A DNA stretch of 61,044 bases from Candidatus Saccharibacteria bacterium UBA3218 (GTDB lineage Bacteria; Patescibacteriota; Saccharimonadia; Saccharimonadales; Saccharimonadaceae), in NCBI GenBank assembly GCA_002363125.1, contig DEWE01000001.1, forward strand, positions 1 to 61,044, read 5' to 3'. A program made the position numbers and the translations under genes. Below are positions 24,216-32,874 of the stretch, one piece after another. Position 1 is the first letter of the stretch; every line of letters starts with the position of its first letter. The notes below the pieces were generated by a model. The model worked only from the letters and a program-made list of their open reading frames with translations, did not search any database and had not been told where the DNA came from.

Positions 24216-26015
24216 TTAATCTTCTTCTGGGACAATAGCAAGGTGAGCTTCTTCTAGTTGGATTTGATCTACTTCGGATGGGGAGTCCATCATTAGGTCC
24301 ACTCCAGAACCATTTTTTGGAAAAGCTACAATATCTCGAATATTATCTACACCTTCTAGAACCATAAAAATGCGATCTAACCCAGGAGCACAACCAGCAT
24401 GTGGTGGGGCACCGAACTTAAAGGCATTTAACATACCGCCAAAGCGTGATTCTACATAGGCATTGTTATATCCTAAGATATTGAATACTTTATACATAAT
24501 TTCTGGATTATAATTACGGACAGCGCCAGAGCAGACTTCATATCCATTCATGACCATGTCATATTGATCTGCCTTGATGGCTAGTTTTTCTGAGTCGGTT
24601 TTGGCGTTTACCAAAGTTTCTAGTCCGCCTTTTGGCATAGAGAATGGATTATGGCCAAAATCTAATTTGCGGTTTTTGTCGTCCCATTCATAGAAAGGAA
24701 AATCTATAATCCAACAGTAAGCAATTTCGCTTGGATTTTTGAGGCCGAAATGGTCAGCAAAAGAGATGCGAAGTTGACCGAGGATTTTGTTTACTTTTTC
24801 GCGGTCGTCTGCGCCAAAGAACACAGCATCGCCTTCTTCTGCTTCAGTTTTTTCTTTGATGGCGTTTAATTCTTCGTCAGTGAGGAATTTTGCAATGGGG
24901 GATTTGGCTTCGCCGTCAACATATAATATATATGCTAAGCCACCAGCTCCAAGTTTTTTGGCTTCGTCGGTGAATTCATCGATTTCGCGGCGGGTGAGGG
25001 AAGCGCCATTTTTTACGCAGATGGCTTTCACGCACTCAGTTTTGAAAACTTTAAAGTCGGTAGTTTTGAATGATTCGGTAAGATCTATTAATTCCATACC
25101 ATAACGAAGATCTGGTTTGTCTACGCCATAGGTTTCCATTGAAAAGTCGTATGGCAGGCGTGGAATATTGCTATTTTCTGGGATGTATTTTTCGGCTGGT
25201 TTGGAATTCATGACGAGCTTTTTGTGGGCGAAATCGGTAGCAAGAGAAGTATAGAGCGGCTCGATTTCTTGTCGGACAGTTTCACCACTATCTACGAAAG
25301 CCATCTCGCAGTCTAGCTGGTAGAAGTCGCCATAGAGACGGTCGGCACGTGGATCTTCGTCGCGGAAGCATGGTGCGATTTGGAAATATTTATCAACGCC
25401 ACCAACCATGAGAAGTTGTTTGAATTGTTGTGGAGCTTGAGGAAGCGCATAGAATTTGCCAGGGTGCAAACGTGATGGTACGAGAAAATCGCGTGCGCCC
25501 TCTGGTGAGGAGTTGGCTAAAATTGGTGTGGTTACTTCGGTAAAATTATGGTCGTACATGTAGTTGCGTATAAAACGATAAAATTCAGAACGACGCTTGA
25601 GAAGTTTTTGCATGCTAGGGCGACGTAAATCTAGATAGCGGTATTTGAGGCGCATTTCTTCGGATGATTTTTCTCCGTCGTCGTGAGTATTTACTGGAAG
25701 TGGCTCGGATTTATTGAGAAGATCTAGGCTTTCTACTACTAGTTCAATTTTACCAGTGGGAATATTTGGGTTGATTAAATCTGGTTCGCGTTCGCGCATA
25801 GTACCAGTAACTTTTAGGACAAATTCATCACGAATGGTTTCGGCGAGTCTGAATGGTTCTTCTGTTTCTGGTGTGACAACGAGTTGGATTATGCCGGTGT
25901 GGTCACGAAGGTCTATAAAAATTAGGCCACCGTGATCACGGCGAGAGTTAACCCATCCTTCGACCGTCACTTGTTTACCTAAAAAATCATTTAATCTATC
26001 TACTAAAATTCTCAT
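24216..26015 (-). CDS. aspS: Aspartate--tRNA ligase (likely non-discriminating)
   Basis: A 599-aa bacterial-type AspRS: N-terminal OB anticodon-binding domain (about 1-100, GWVNSRRDHGGLIFIDLRD), class II motif 2 (FRDEDPRADR, about 215), a GAD insertion (about 285-410) and motif 3 (GLDRIFMVL, about 545). The residue before GG in RRDHGG is histidine; in characterised bacterial enzymes His here goes with non-discriminating AspRS that also charges tRNA-Asn, while Leu marks discriminating ones. If so, Asn-tRNA is made by GatCAB. It is predicted leaderless (TATAAT, minus strand, seven bases from ATG). Confidence 0.96.
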   Translation of the reverse strand: MRILVDRLNDFLGKQVTVEGWVNSRRDHGGLIFIDLRDHTGIIQLVVTPETEEPFRLAETIRDEFVLKVTGTMREREPDLINPNIPTGKIELVVESLDLLNKSEPLPVNTHDDGEKSSEEMRLKYRYLDLRRPSMQKLLKRRSEFYRFIRNYMYDHNFTEVTTPILANSSPEGARDFLVPSRLHPGKFYALPQAPQQFKQLLMVGGVDKYFQIAPCFRDEDPRADRLYGDFYQLDCEMAFVDSGETVRQEIEPLYTSLATDFAHKKLVMNSKPAEKYIPENSNIPRLPYDFSMETYGVDKPDLRYGMELIDLTESFKTTDFKVFKTECVKAICVKNGASLTRREIDEFTDEAKKLGAGGLAYILYVDGEAKSPIAKFLTDEELNAIKEKTEAEEGDAVFFGADDREKVNKILGQLRISFADHFGLKNPSEIAYCWIIDFPFYEWDDKNRKLDFGHNPFSMPKGGLETLVNAKTDSEKLAIKADQYDMVMNGYEVCSGAVRNYNPEIMYKVFNILGYNNAYVESRFGGMLNAFKFGAPPHAGCAPGLDRIFMVLEGVDNIRDIVAFPKNGSGVDLMMDSPSEVDQIQLEEAHLAIVPEED

Positions 26016-26036
26016 AAGATATATTATATCACTTTT

Positions 26037-26606
26037 TTAACTGAGAAGATAGTCTAATAGCATCTGGATAGTAAAGAATCCAGCGAGCGACTCGGAGTCG
26101 TCTAGTACTAGAAAATAATAACTGTTGGTGCGTTCGATTTCTTCTACGGCAAATTGAAGGGAATCATTTAAATGTAAATAATTTACTGTAGGATCTAGAT
26201 ATTTGGATGCACGGTCGGTTTTTTTGATTTCCAATGCGTTGAGCGCTTCGGTATGGATAATTCCAATAACTTTTTCTTTGTTATTGATGACTGGAAAATT
26301 GGTAAAGCCAGATTTATATAATTTATCTAGGACTAGTGGCCCTAAAACTTCTTTTTCGTTAACAAAAACCATTTTTTCTTTTGGTGTCATAAGCTCGTTT
26401 ATAGTGCGATTGTCAAAATTCATGATGGCAGCAATGCGATTGCGATCGCGTCCACTCAAAATAGTTTTTGGCGTACGTTTTAATAAATCGATAAATTCTG
26501 GTAGAGTTTTTGGGGTGTATTTTGGTGCGGATGCGCGGGGATGACGGTATTTTTCCAATTTCGGATCGATGAATTTGACGAACTTCCTGATTAAATTTTC
26601 CAACAT
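26037..26606 (-). CDS. CBS-domain pair protein (CorC-like, no membrane domain)
   Basis: A 189-aa soluble protein with two CBS motifs (about 70-185): TINELMTPKEKMVFV, FTNFPVINNKEKVIGIIH and YYFLVLDDSESLAGFFT match the CBS pair of CorC/HlyC proteins. The transporter DUF21 membrane domain and CorC_HlyC tail are missing. CBS pairs bind adenosyl ligands and regulate partners; the partner is unknown. It ends 21 bases before the aspS start, on the same strand, and is divergent from the DsbA-like gene with a shared AT-rich promoter region. Confidence 0.82.
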   Translation of the reverse strand: MLENLIRKFVKFIDPKLEKYRHPRASAPKYTPKTLPEFIDLLKRTPKTILSGRDRNRIAAIMNFDNRTINELMTPKEKMVFVNEKEVLGPLVLDKLYKSGFTNFPVINNKEKVIGIIHTEALNALEIKKTDRASKYLDPTVNYLHLNDSLQFAVEEIERTNSYYFLVLDDSESLAGFFTIQMLLDYLLS

Positions 26607-26640
26607 GATATAATATATTATATATCATTAAAGGAGTTAT
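26607..26640. promoter_or_regulatory. Divergent promoter region
   Basis: The perfect palindrome TATAATATATTATA (26609-26622) provides a -10 hexamer on each strand for the CBS gene (minus) and the DsbA-like gene (plus). The plus-strand gene also has AAAGGAG at 26630-26635. Confidence 0.55.
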
Positions 26641-27399
26641 ATGAAGAAGTTTAAGGGTTTCTCTGTGGGAGGAGTAATTGCTGGTTTGGCAGTAGTGGCT
26701 TTTATAGGCATTGCAGCATATTTAATAATTGATGGCAATAATAAGGCAACTAATTTTAATAGCTATGATTTTTATTCGGTAATTGAACCAACTAAAGATA
26801 ATGGCAATATAGGCGATCATGTGAAGGGTGATGCCAGTGCGCCAGTTTTGATATTTGAATATGCAGATTATCAGTGTCCGGGTTGCGCCTCAATAAATCC
26901 AAGAGTTAATAAGGCAATAGAAGAATTAAATGGAAAGTTGGCGGTGGTATATCGTAGCTTCTTGCTTTCTTACCATCAGAATGGTACAGCGGCGGCATCA
27001 GCGGCAGAAGCTGCGGGGCTTCAGGGTTATTGGAAAGAGTATGCGGATAAATTGTTTGCTGAACAAGCCGAGTGGGAATACGCTTCACCTTCAGAGAGGA
27101 CGGAATTATTTAATAAATATTTTAATGAAGTTACAAATGGTGAGGGTGATTTAGAAAAGTTTAATAAAGATTTGGCTAGTGAAGCGGTTTCTAAAAAAAT
27201 CAGTTTTGATATGGGTATAGGCAAAAGAATTAACGTCGGTGGTACACCAGCGTTTTATATAGATGGGCAATTGATTGATTGGGGAAATCCGGGCGAAATA
27301 GTAGTGAATGGTAAGAAAATTACTTGGGAATCTGTAAGGTCTGGTGATGATTTCGTCAAATTATTAAAAGATATAGTGGCGGCAAAATTAGACAACTAA
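26641..27399 (+). CDS. Membrane-anchored DsbA-like thioredoxin-fold protein
   Basis: A 252-aa thiol oxidoreductase of the DsbA/BdbD (Thioredoxin_4) group. A single N-terminal anchor (about 10-29) exports the catalytic domain. The active site is YQCPGC (about 77-82), and GGTPAFYIDG (about 199) supplies the cis-proline loop. It likely oxidises or isomerises disulfides in the many cysteine-containing surface proteins encoded nearby. SD AAAGGAG is well placed. An intrinsic terminator follows. Confidence 0.9.
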   Translation: MKKFKGFSVGGVIAGLAVVAFIGIAAYLIIDGNNKATNFNSYDFYSVIEPTKDNGNIGDHVKGDASAPVLIFEYADYQCPGCASINPRVNKAIEELNGKLAVVYRSFLLSYHQNGTAAASAAEAAGLQGYWKEYADKLFAEQAEWEYASPSERTELFNKYFNEVTNGEGDLEKFNKDLASEAVSKKISFDMGIGKRINVGGTPAFYIDGQLIDWGNPGEIVVNGKKITWESVRSGDDFVKLLKDIVAAKLDN

Positions 27400-27407
27400 A
27401 AAGAAAA

Positions 27408-27432
27408 AACTCGAGAGTAATCTCGAGTTTTT
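27408..27432. terminator. Bidirectional intrinsic terminator
   Basis: AACTCGAGA pairs with TCTCGAGTT around GTAA, flanked by A and T runs. It sits between the convergent DsbA-like and hpt genes. Confidence 0.88.
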
Positions 27433-27439
27433 TGGCTAA

Positions 27440-27973
27440 CTAATCTCCGGCTATTTCGTAAATATCACGAAGATTCCGCCCTTGCTCATCATAGTCTAAG
27501 CCATATCCAACAACGAATTTGTTTGGAATTTTAAAACCGTAATAATCAATTGGTGGTTTCTTGATTTTGCAAGCCTCCTCCTTGAAGAGAAGGGCTACAA
27601 CAAAGATGTTTTTGGCGCCTAAGCTTTTGATTTGTTGGATGATATTCTGTATTGTGATACCAGAATCTATAATGTCTTCTACAATAACTACGGTGCGATC
27701 AGAAACTTTTTCATATAAAGGCGTAACAGTTTTAACTTTACCTGTAGACTCGGTGCCGACATATGATTTTAGTCTTATTGAAGTAAGTTCTGATTGGATT
27801 GTAATATTGCGATATAGATCTGAAGCGAATATCATCGCACCAGTTAAGACAGTTATGAATAGGGGGTTTTGGCCAGAGAGATCATTACTGATTTCTGCGG
27901 CCAGCTGTTTGACCCTATTTGAGATTGTAGTTTCTGATAGATAAAGCTTAAAATTTTTGTCCTTAATCTGCAT
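27440..27973 (-). CDS. hpt: Hypoxanthine phosphoribosyltransferase
   Basis: A 177-aa type I phosphoribosyltransferase that makes IMP or GMP from base and PRPP. The PRPP loop is VVIVEDIIDSGITI (about 96-109); FITVLTGAMIFASDL and YGLDYDEQGRNLRDIYEI are HPRT hallmarks. The start is the ATG at 27973, which has AAGGAGG six bases upstream; a longer frame exists but lacks an SD. A -10 TATAAT at 28043-28048 on the minus strand gives a leader of about 60 bases. Base salvage fits an organism that cannot make purines. Confidence 0.95.
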   Translation of the reverse strand: MQIKDKNFKLYLSETTISNRVKQLAAEISNDLSGQNPLFITVLTGAMIFASDLYRNITIQSELTSIRLKSYVGTESTGKVKTVTPLYEKVSDRTVVIVEDIIDSGITIQNIIQQIKSLGAKNIFVVALLFKEEACKIKKPPIDYYGFKIPNKFVVGYGLDYDEQGRNLRDIYEIAGD

Positions 27974-28084
27974 AAAATACCTCCTTAAGGCTAGGACCAT
28001 GATGATTTATTAAAGTTCACCCGAATAATATCAGGTTTTTCTATTATAGTATGTAAATAAATAAAAGTTAAATGATTATGTTAT

Positions 28085-28116
28085 AAAAAATAACCATCAC
28101 ACGATGGTCATTTTTT
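28085..28116. terminator. Intrinsic terminator
   Basis: AAAATAACCATC with GATGGTCATTTTTT around ACAC. Its T run on either strand could end the small minus-strand transcript from 28209 or shield hpt. Confidence 0.8.
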
Positions 28117-28122
28117 ACGAAA

Positions 28123-28209
28123 TTAAATTTCGATAAATTCTTGCCAAGCGGCAGGAGGGATTTTTGACTTCTGACGTTCTTCGGAACGTTTGAGTCGTTT
28201 GATACGCAT
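28123..28209 (-). CDS. Possible 28-aa basic peptide gene
   Basis: ORF of 28 residues (MRIKRLKRSEERQKSKIPPA and eight more), rich in Lys and Arg. In favour: it sits directly before a strong terminator, and AAGGAG lies upstream. Against: the AAGGAG is about 12 bases from the ATG, longer than ideal, and no homolog comes to mind. The leader contains an inverted repeat (CGCTCT with AGAGCG). A small regulatory RNA with a chance ORF is an alternative. Confidence 0.35.
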   Translation of the reverse strand: MRIKRLKRSEERQKSKIPPAAWQEFIEI

Positions 28210-28329
28210 GTATCGAATTTTCTCCTTAATGTTTGTCGCTCTTACGACCAATAAGGAATTTAGAGCGATAAAAAGTATTCTAACAAAGGTTTTTGAAGTT
28301 TGCAAGTATAAAATGTTATAATAAAAAAT

Positions 28330-29004
28330 ATGAAAAAGCGTGGGCGTTTTAAGCTTCATAGAATAAAAACTTGGAAGTTATTTTTACTATTAGTGCCTTT
28401 GCTTTTTTTGGATGCAACTTTGCTTAGAATGGATCATATTAGGATGACTGAGCTTCGCGATGCGGTTCTAGAGGCTGATAAAAATGAAGATGATAATGAG
28501 ATAGTGCAGAGATTAGAAGAGTTAAGGAATTTTACGCGTTCCAATATTGTAATAAATGTGATGGAAGACAATGGGGAACAAAAAATATTTTTTGGGACGG
28601 GGCCATTTTATCTAGAGCATCAGTATATTCGTGCGGCTAATAAGGCTTTGGAAGAGGCTGAGAAGACTATTGCCGATGATAGTAATCCAAATGGGAATAT
28701 ATATCAGCTCGCCTCTGAGGTGTGCCAGCCACAAGCAATTGCTAATGGTTGGAGCTGGAGCGATGCTAATTATATTAATTGTATGGTGGGGGAGATTCAG
28801 AAATATCCAGCTGCTGATGAATTAAACGATAAGATAGCGGCAAGTTTGCCATCTACGGAGCTTTATCGTAAGGATTTTGCCTCGCCAATCTGGGCGCCAA
28901 CATTGACTGGTTTCATGATCTTCATAACGCTTATTATTATTGTTGTAATTTTTATCAGGGGAATTATCTGGATAATTCTCAGATTATCTTTGTTATTTGT
29001 ATGA
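28330..29004 (+). CDS. Bitopic membrane protein of unknown function
   Basis: A 224-aa protein with one membrane helix at each end (about 15-31 and 193-220) and an extracytoplasmic middle domain containing two cysteines (EVCQPQAIANGWSWSDANYINC) likely in a disulfide. Acidic, helix-prone segments (EADKNEDDNEIVQRLEELRN) flank it. No family recognised. Predicted leaderless: TATAAT at 28317-28322, seven bases to ATG. Confidence 0.75.
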   Translation: MKKRGRFKLHRIKTWKLFLLLVPLLFLDATLLRMDHIRMTELRDAVLEADKNEDDNEIVQRLEELRNFTRSNIVINVMEDNGEQKIFFGTGPFYLEHQYIRAANKALEEAEKTIADDSNPNGNIYQLASEVCQPQAIANGWSWSDANYINCMVGEIQKYPAADELNDKIAASLPSTELYRKDFASPIWAPTLTGFMIFITLIIIVVIFIRGIIWIILRLSLLFV

Positions 29005-29020
29005 TTTTAGAGAAAACCTC

Positions 29021-29049
29021 TTGACAATCGGGGTACTTCGCCATAAGAT
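29021..29049 (+). promoter_or_regulatory. Promoter of the 67-aa gene
   Basis: TTGACA at 29021-29026, 17 bases, TAAGAT at 29044-29049: a classical strong promoter. Confidence 0.8.
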
Positions 29050-29080
29050 AAGAGTATATTAACTTAAGGAGGAAGCTTAA

Positions 29081-29284
29081 ATGGCTTACGAACATACCAA
29101 TGGCAAGGGAGTAAAGTACTACCTTCATAAATCTGAAGTAACTCTTCGTGGTGGCAAACCTCAAACTATTTATTTCTTCACCAAGGATGAAAAAGGTGGC
29201 AAGGGCACCCCATGTGATCTTCCTGCAGACCGTGTTGTTTGTGAAAATCCACGCAATGGTTTCTTGACTCTCAAGAAGAAATAA
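29081..29284 (+). CDS. Small conserved-looking protein, unknown function
   Basis: A 67-aa soluble protein starting MAYEHTNGKGVKYYLHKSEV and ending in LTLKKK. From memory it resembles a short family common in CPR bacteria (xxYYLHxxxVTLRxGKxQTIYFF) with no known role. A consensus -35/-10 promoter, AAGGAGG at a good distance, common codons and a strong terminator suggest high expression. Two cysteines (PCDLPADRVVC) could bind metal or form a disulfide. Confidence 0.82.
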   Translation: MAYEHTNGKGVKYYLHKSEVTLRGGKPQTIYFFTKDEKGGKGTPCDLPADRVVCENPRNGFLTLKKK

Positions 29285-29310
29285 TCAAAGCGCGAAGTTA
29301 ATTAGGTGCA

Positions 29311-29338
29311 AAAGATACCGCGAAAGCGGTATCTTTTT
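29311..29338 (+). terminator. Intrinsic terminator after the 67-aa gene
   Basis: AAAGATACCGC with GCGGTATCTTT, loop GAAA, then T run. Confidence 0.9.
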
Positions 29339-29504
29339 AAGTCGCTCATATAACAGAATAAAAGAAATCCTAGAAGGGATTTATTTTATTGCTGGTGGGG
29401 GCGAATTGTTCAAGCATTAACAATCTACAAGGAGAATATCAGGATAAAATTTATGAGCATAATATAAGACGAGCCGGGTGTAAGAATTATTAATCTGTGT
29501 CTGG

Positions 29505-30398
29505 TTAATTAGGGTTCGTATTAGATATCTCTTTATCGCCACTATCGCTTGGTTCCATATTATTCGAGGTGGTACTGTTTGCATTTATCTGTTCGGCCTC
29601 AATTCTTGCTCTCACTTCTTTCTCTATCATTTCTCTCCTGACTTTTTCCTCAATTTCCGCTCTCAGCTCGGCTTCTGTTTTATATACAGATTGAGTTGAT
29701 TTTGGCTCGACATTTTTCTTTTTATTTGTTCTAGATATAATTAGTGCAGCAAGAGCGGTAATTCCAAATGCCAAACCAGCCAAACCGGCCAATTGGTACA
29801 TTTTTTCTACATCCTCAAATTCGGGCTCAATTGGAGTTATAATCGTTCCAAATACCCACAAATATAAGACGCAGGCAATAGCAGTTATTTTTAGTGGTTT
29901 TACCAGTTTTATAGTCTCCTTGATTGACATAATATTAGAAACCCAGAAACCTCCAGCAGCCGCATAGGCTGAAATTAGCATAATTATAGTGTAAAACGTC
30001 ATATGATATTTAGTTGAAGGATATGAATAGCCCGAATAACTGTTAGTTCGCATTATCTCTTCAGTCCAACGAAATGGGACTATTTCCCACATTAGCAAAA
30101 AGGCAAATATTCCCCAAATTAAATTGCTAATAAACCCGACTAGTGCAAAAATCTGTGTTGCCTTATTTCCTTTTTCTATACGAATAAAATTATTGACGTT
30201 CACAAATAGAATTAGTGCCAAAATCAAAAACGTTCCCTGAATTCTGCCAACTGCAACATCCCAGCTACCTGTCAGTATTAGAATTGCTCCAAAAACCAAC
30301 TCTGCTATTAATATCCATACTGCGAATTTAAGAAAAATTTTGCGCATCTTTTGTATTTTTTGTAATGTATCCTCATTGAATAAACTATTCTTTTCCAT
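29505..30398 (-). CDS. Polytopic membrane protein with charged coiled-coil tail
   Basis: A 297-aa protein with about six or seven membrane helices (residues about 20-215) and a cytoplasmic tail (about 225-297) of heptad-rich charged sequence (KTEAELRAEIEEKVRREMIE) ending in a Ser/Asn-rich stretch. No family recognised. A longer frame begins 12 codons upstream, but the ATG at 30398 fits the local rule: TATAAT (minus strand 30405-30410) six bases before it. Confidence 0.72.
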   Translation of the reverse strand: MEKNSLFNEDTLQKIQKMRKIFLKFAVWILIAELVFGAILILTGSWDVAVGRIQGTFLILALILFVNVNNFIRIEKGNKATQIFALVGFISNLIWGIFAFLLMWEIVPFRWTEEIMRTNSYSGYSYPSTKYHMTFYTIIMLISAYAAAGGFWVSNIMSIKETIKLVKPLKITAIACVLYLWVFGTIITPIEPEFEDVEKMYQLAGLAGLAFGITALAALIISRTNKKKNVEPKSTQSVYKTEAELRAEIEEKVRREMIEKEVRARIEAEQINANSTTSNNMEPSDSGDKEISNTNPN

Positions 30399-30605
30399 GT
30401 CTACATTATAGCATGAACGGAATGACGTTAACAACTGCCTAGAATTTCTTTTAGGGTATTAACAGACAATTTAACAAGGATAAAAACTACATTTTTGGAA
30501 GTTTTTCGTCATAAAAATGGTTCAAAATCGCATACTATTATTGCAAGGTACTTAACAGAACTTTACTACTAAAAAATCGGCCAAAATGCCGACTCATATA
30601 TAGTT

Positions 30606-30682
30606 TGGTGGGGGTACTTGGACTCGAACCAAGGACACTGCGTGTATAAGACGCATGCTCTGACCAACTGAGCTATACCCCC
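30606..30682 (-). tRNA. tRNA-Ile (anticodon TAT)
   Basis: Minus strand: acceptor GGGGGTA with TACCCCC, anticodon loop CTTATAC between TGCGT and ACGCA, T-loop TTCGAGT, encoded CCA. Reads AUA directly. Confidence 0.92.
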
Positions 30683-30720
30683 GCTACTCTATTTTATCAC
30701 AAAATGCTATAATGATAAGC

Positions 30721-31146
30721 ATGAGCGTGAAGGATAGTTTGCGTCGGACGAAATTCAAGTTAAAACACGATTTTTTTACTATAGAAAATATAGTTTTAGT
30801 TGCGGCGATTGTGCTTTGTTTAGTTTGGACTTATCAATCTATTGCGGCGATGTCTAGAAATTGGGGACTATCCGAGACTTTGATGCGGGAAAAGAGACAG
30901 CTCGAACTTCTTAATATAGAAGTTGAGACAGCAGAGCTGGAAAATGAGTATTATAAATCTGAGGAATATCAAGAACTATTGGCGAGAAAACTTTTAGACA
31001 AAAAGTTGAATGGTGAAAATATGGTAGTAATGCCAGAAAATTCTGTAGCGGCAAAGACGAAATATAAGATCGAGGCGGTAGAAGCTGAGGAGAGGGAATT
31101 ATCGAATTTTGAAAAATGGATGATGTATCTGTTTCCTAATATCTGA
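30721..31146 (+). CDS. FtsB/DivIC-like septum protein (putative)
   Basis: A 141-aa bitopic protein: short basic cytoplasmic N-terminus, one membrane helix (about 24-45), a coiled-coil stretch (about 56-85) and the motif EEYQELLARKLLDKKLNGENMVVMPE, which resembles the post-coil region of FtsB/DivIC (YxExxARexLgmvkpGE). These proteins link the divisome to septal wall synthesis. The start at 30721 is chosen because TATAAT at 30708-30713 is seven bases upstream; an earlier ATG overlaps that box. Confidence 0.75.
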   Translation: MSVKDSLRRTKFKLKHDFFTIENIVLVAAIVLCLVWTYQSIAAMSRNWGLSETLMREKRQLELLNIEVETAELENEYYKSEEYQELLARKLLDKKLNGENMVVMPENSVAAKTKYKIEAVEAEERELSNFEKWMMYLFPNI

Positions 31147-31185
31147 TTTTATAATAAGTAAAATGTTTATGCTATAATTGATAGT

Positions 31186-31986
31186 ATGAGAAAGATTAGG
31201 AGTGGGTTTACTTTAGTCGAGGTGTCGCTCTTTTTGGCGATTACGGCCGTAGTGTTTGTGGGGGTAGCAGTTGGAACAAGCAACTCGATTTTTCAGCAAC
31301 GCTATAATGATGCGGTACAAAATTATGTAGAATTTTTGAGGACGGTTTATTCGCAAGTTACCAATGTACAGAGTGAGGGAAATGGTAGATCGGATAAGGT
31401 AATTTACGGAAAATTGGTAACTTTTAATAAGGATAGCGACGGCAATAAGATAAATACTTACAACGTGATAGGTGATCTGGAAAATAGTACTAACGGTTCT
31501 TCTGGTGGTAGCGTTTTGGAAAGGTTGGAAAAATTGAATGTTGATGTAATTGTGGAAAAAGAGGGTGGGAGCTATGGATCGGTGGGGTTTGTAGATAGTT
31601 ATACACCGAGATGGTCATCGCGAATACAAACTACGACGGAGTGGAATGACGGGTACAAAATTTTTACTGGTGCATTATTGATTGTAAGGAGTCCTAGCTC
31701 TGGAACTGTATATACATATGGTACGACTGAAGAGATTGATGTAGATAATTATTTAGATGAATTGAATGGTGGAGTAAATATTGGTAATCCATTTGAGAGT
31801 TCTTTGAGCAAATTTAGTAGTCAATATGATATAGATTTTTGTATAAATCCAAATGGTGCAGAAAAAAGTAGCTTAAGAAGAGATGTGCGGATAACGGCTG
31901 GAGCTAGAAACGCGTCTGGGGTCGAAATCATTCAAGATGAAAAAGAAATAGTGGGCGATGTCAATATTGGTAATAGGTGTGAATAG
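31186..31986 (+). CDS. Pseudopilin/minor pilin 1
   Basis: A 266-aa protein with a class III prepilin leader (MRKIRSG then FTLVEVSLFLAITAVVFVGVAVG), Glu+5 present. The C-terminal globular part contains a low-complexity Gly/Ser loop and a likely disulfide (FCINPN with NRCE). It is the first of three adjacent pilin-like genes and is predicted leaderless (TATAAT 31173-31178). Likely a minor pilin of the type IV pilus, possibly of PilV/GspI type by position. Confidence 0.88.
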   Translation: MRKIRSGFTLVEVSLFLAITAVVFVGVAVGTSNSIFQQRYNDAVQNYVEFLRTVYSQVTNVQSEGNGRSDKVIYGKLVTFNKDSDGNKINTYNVIGDLENSTNGSSGGSVLERLEKLNVDVIVEKEGGSYGSVGFVDSYTPRWSSRIQTTTEWNDGYKIFTGALLIVRSPSSGTVYTYGTTEEIDVDNYLDELNGGVNIGNPFESSLSKFSSQYDIDFCINPNGAEKSSLRRDVRITAGARNASGVEIIQDEKEIVGDVNIGNRCE

Positions 31987-32015
31987 CAATTAAAAGCTTA
32001 TGGTATAATAAAGAT

Positions 32016-32873
32016 ATGCGAAGGGTTGGAAATAAAAAGGGATTTACATTAGTGGAATTGTCGCTTTCGATAGCGTTTATTGCGATCCTTTCGATTACGG
32101 TAGCTCTTATTATTAATAATGCAGTTTCGACATATCGTAGGGGTATAGTTTTGAATCAGATTAATACAATGGGCATGGATTTGGTGGATGATATAAGGAC
32201 TGCAATTCAAAATTCGCCAGCTAAGTCAGTGAAGAGTGAATGCGAGATCGTGTATAGTGATGCAAATTCTAGGAAGAATTGCCAGGATGATAATGCAACA
32301 AGATTTGTTCTAGTGAAAGGTTTTGCTAGTGTTGACGGTGTCGGTGATAATGTTCCGGTATATGGGGCATTTTGCACAGGGGCATATTCTTATATTTGGA
32401 ATTCGGGTTATTTTGATATGAGAGATGGTTTAATTAATAGCAAAATAGAAAAAGCGCAAGTAGTATATAGAATCGGTGGCGGATCTGATTTGACTATTAA
32501 GGATTTTAGATTAGTTAAAGTAAAAGATAGAGGAAGGTCCGTATGTCTTTCGGCGGTTGGAAAAGACAGCTATACGGATAATATTAGTAATGAATTTAAA
32601 GTTGACGGCTTGAGCGAGAGCCCAGAAATTCTTTTGTCGGGTGATTCATCCCAGTCTTTAGCTTTGTATGATCTTTCGGTTGCGCCACCAGCCACAAATG
32701 ATCTTGGGACGGATTCTTACTACTCCGTTTCATTTATTTTGGGTACAGTGCAAGGTGGCATAAATGTAATGTCTAGTGGTAACTTCTGTAAGACGCCAGA
32801 AGATTATGACTCGAATTTTGATTATTGTGCGATAAATAAATTTAATTTTGCTGCTCAGGCAGTTGGAGGATAA
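32016..32873 (+). CDS. Pseudopilin/minor pilin 2 (PilW-like)
   Basis: A 285-aa protein with prepilin leader NKKG followed by FTLVELSLSIAFIAILSITVALI and the following helix STYRRGIVLNQINTMGMDLVDDIRTAI, reminiscent of PilW/GspJ minor pilins. Several cysteines in the soluble domain may pair. Predicted leaderless (TATAAT 32004-32009). The next gene's SD lies at its 3' end, so the two are likely co-transcribed. Confidence 0.87.
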   Translation: MRRVGNKKGFTLVELSLSIAFIAILSITVALIINNAVSTYRRGIVLNQINTMGMDLVDDIRTAIQNSPAKSVKSECEIVYSDANSRKNCQDDNATRFVLVKGFASVDGVGDNVPVYGAFCTGAYSYIWNSGYFDMRDGLINSKIEKAQVVYRIGGGSDLTIKDFRLVKVKDRGRSVCLSAVGKDSYTDNISNEFKVDGLSESPEILLSGDSSQSLALYDLSVAPPATNDLGTDSYYSVSFILGTVQGGINVMSSGNFCKTPEDYDSNFDYCAINKFNFAAQAVGG

Positions 32874-32874
32874 A

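Larger units (their letters stand above)
27974..28329. other. Mostly non-coding stretch between hpt and the gene at 28330
   Basis: Holds the hpt leader and promoter, a strong terminator at 28085-28116, one doubtful small minus-strand ORF (28123-28209), its putative leader, and the plus-strand TATAAT at 28317-28322. Confidence 0.6.

Noticed and set aside
29390..29440. TGGTGGGGGCGAATTGTTC resembles a minus-strand tRNA 3' end
   Set aside because: No matching 5' acceptor or anticodon arm could be found; at most a decayed fragment.
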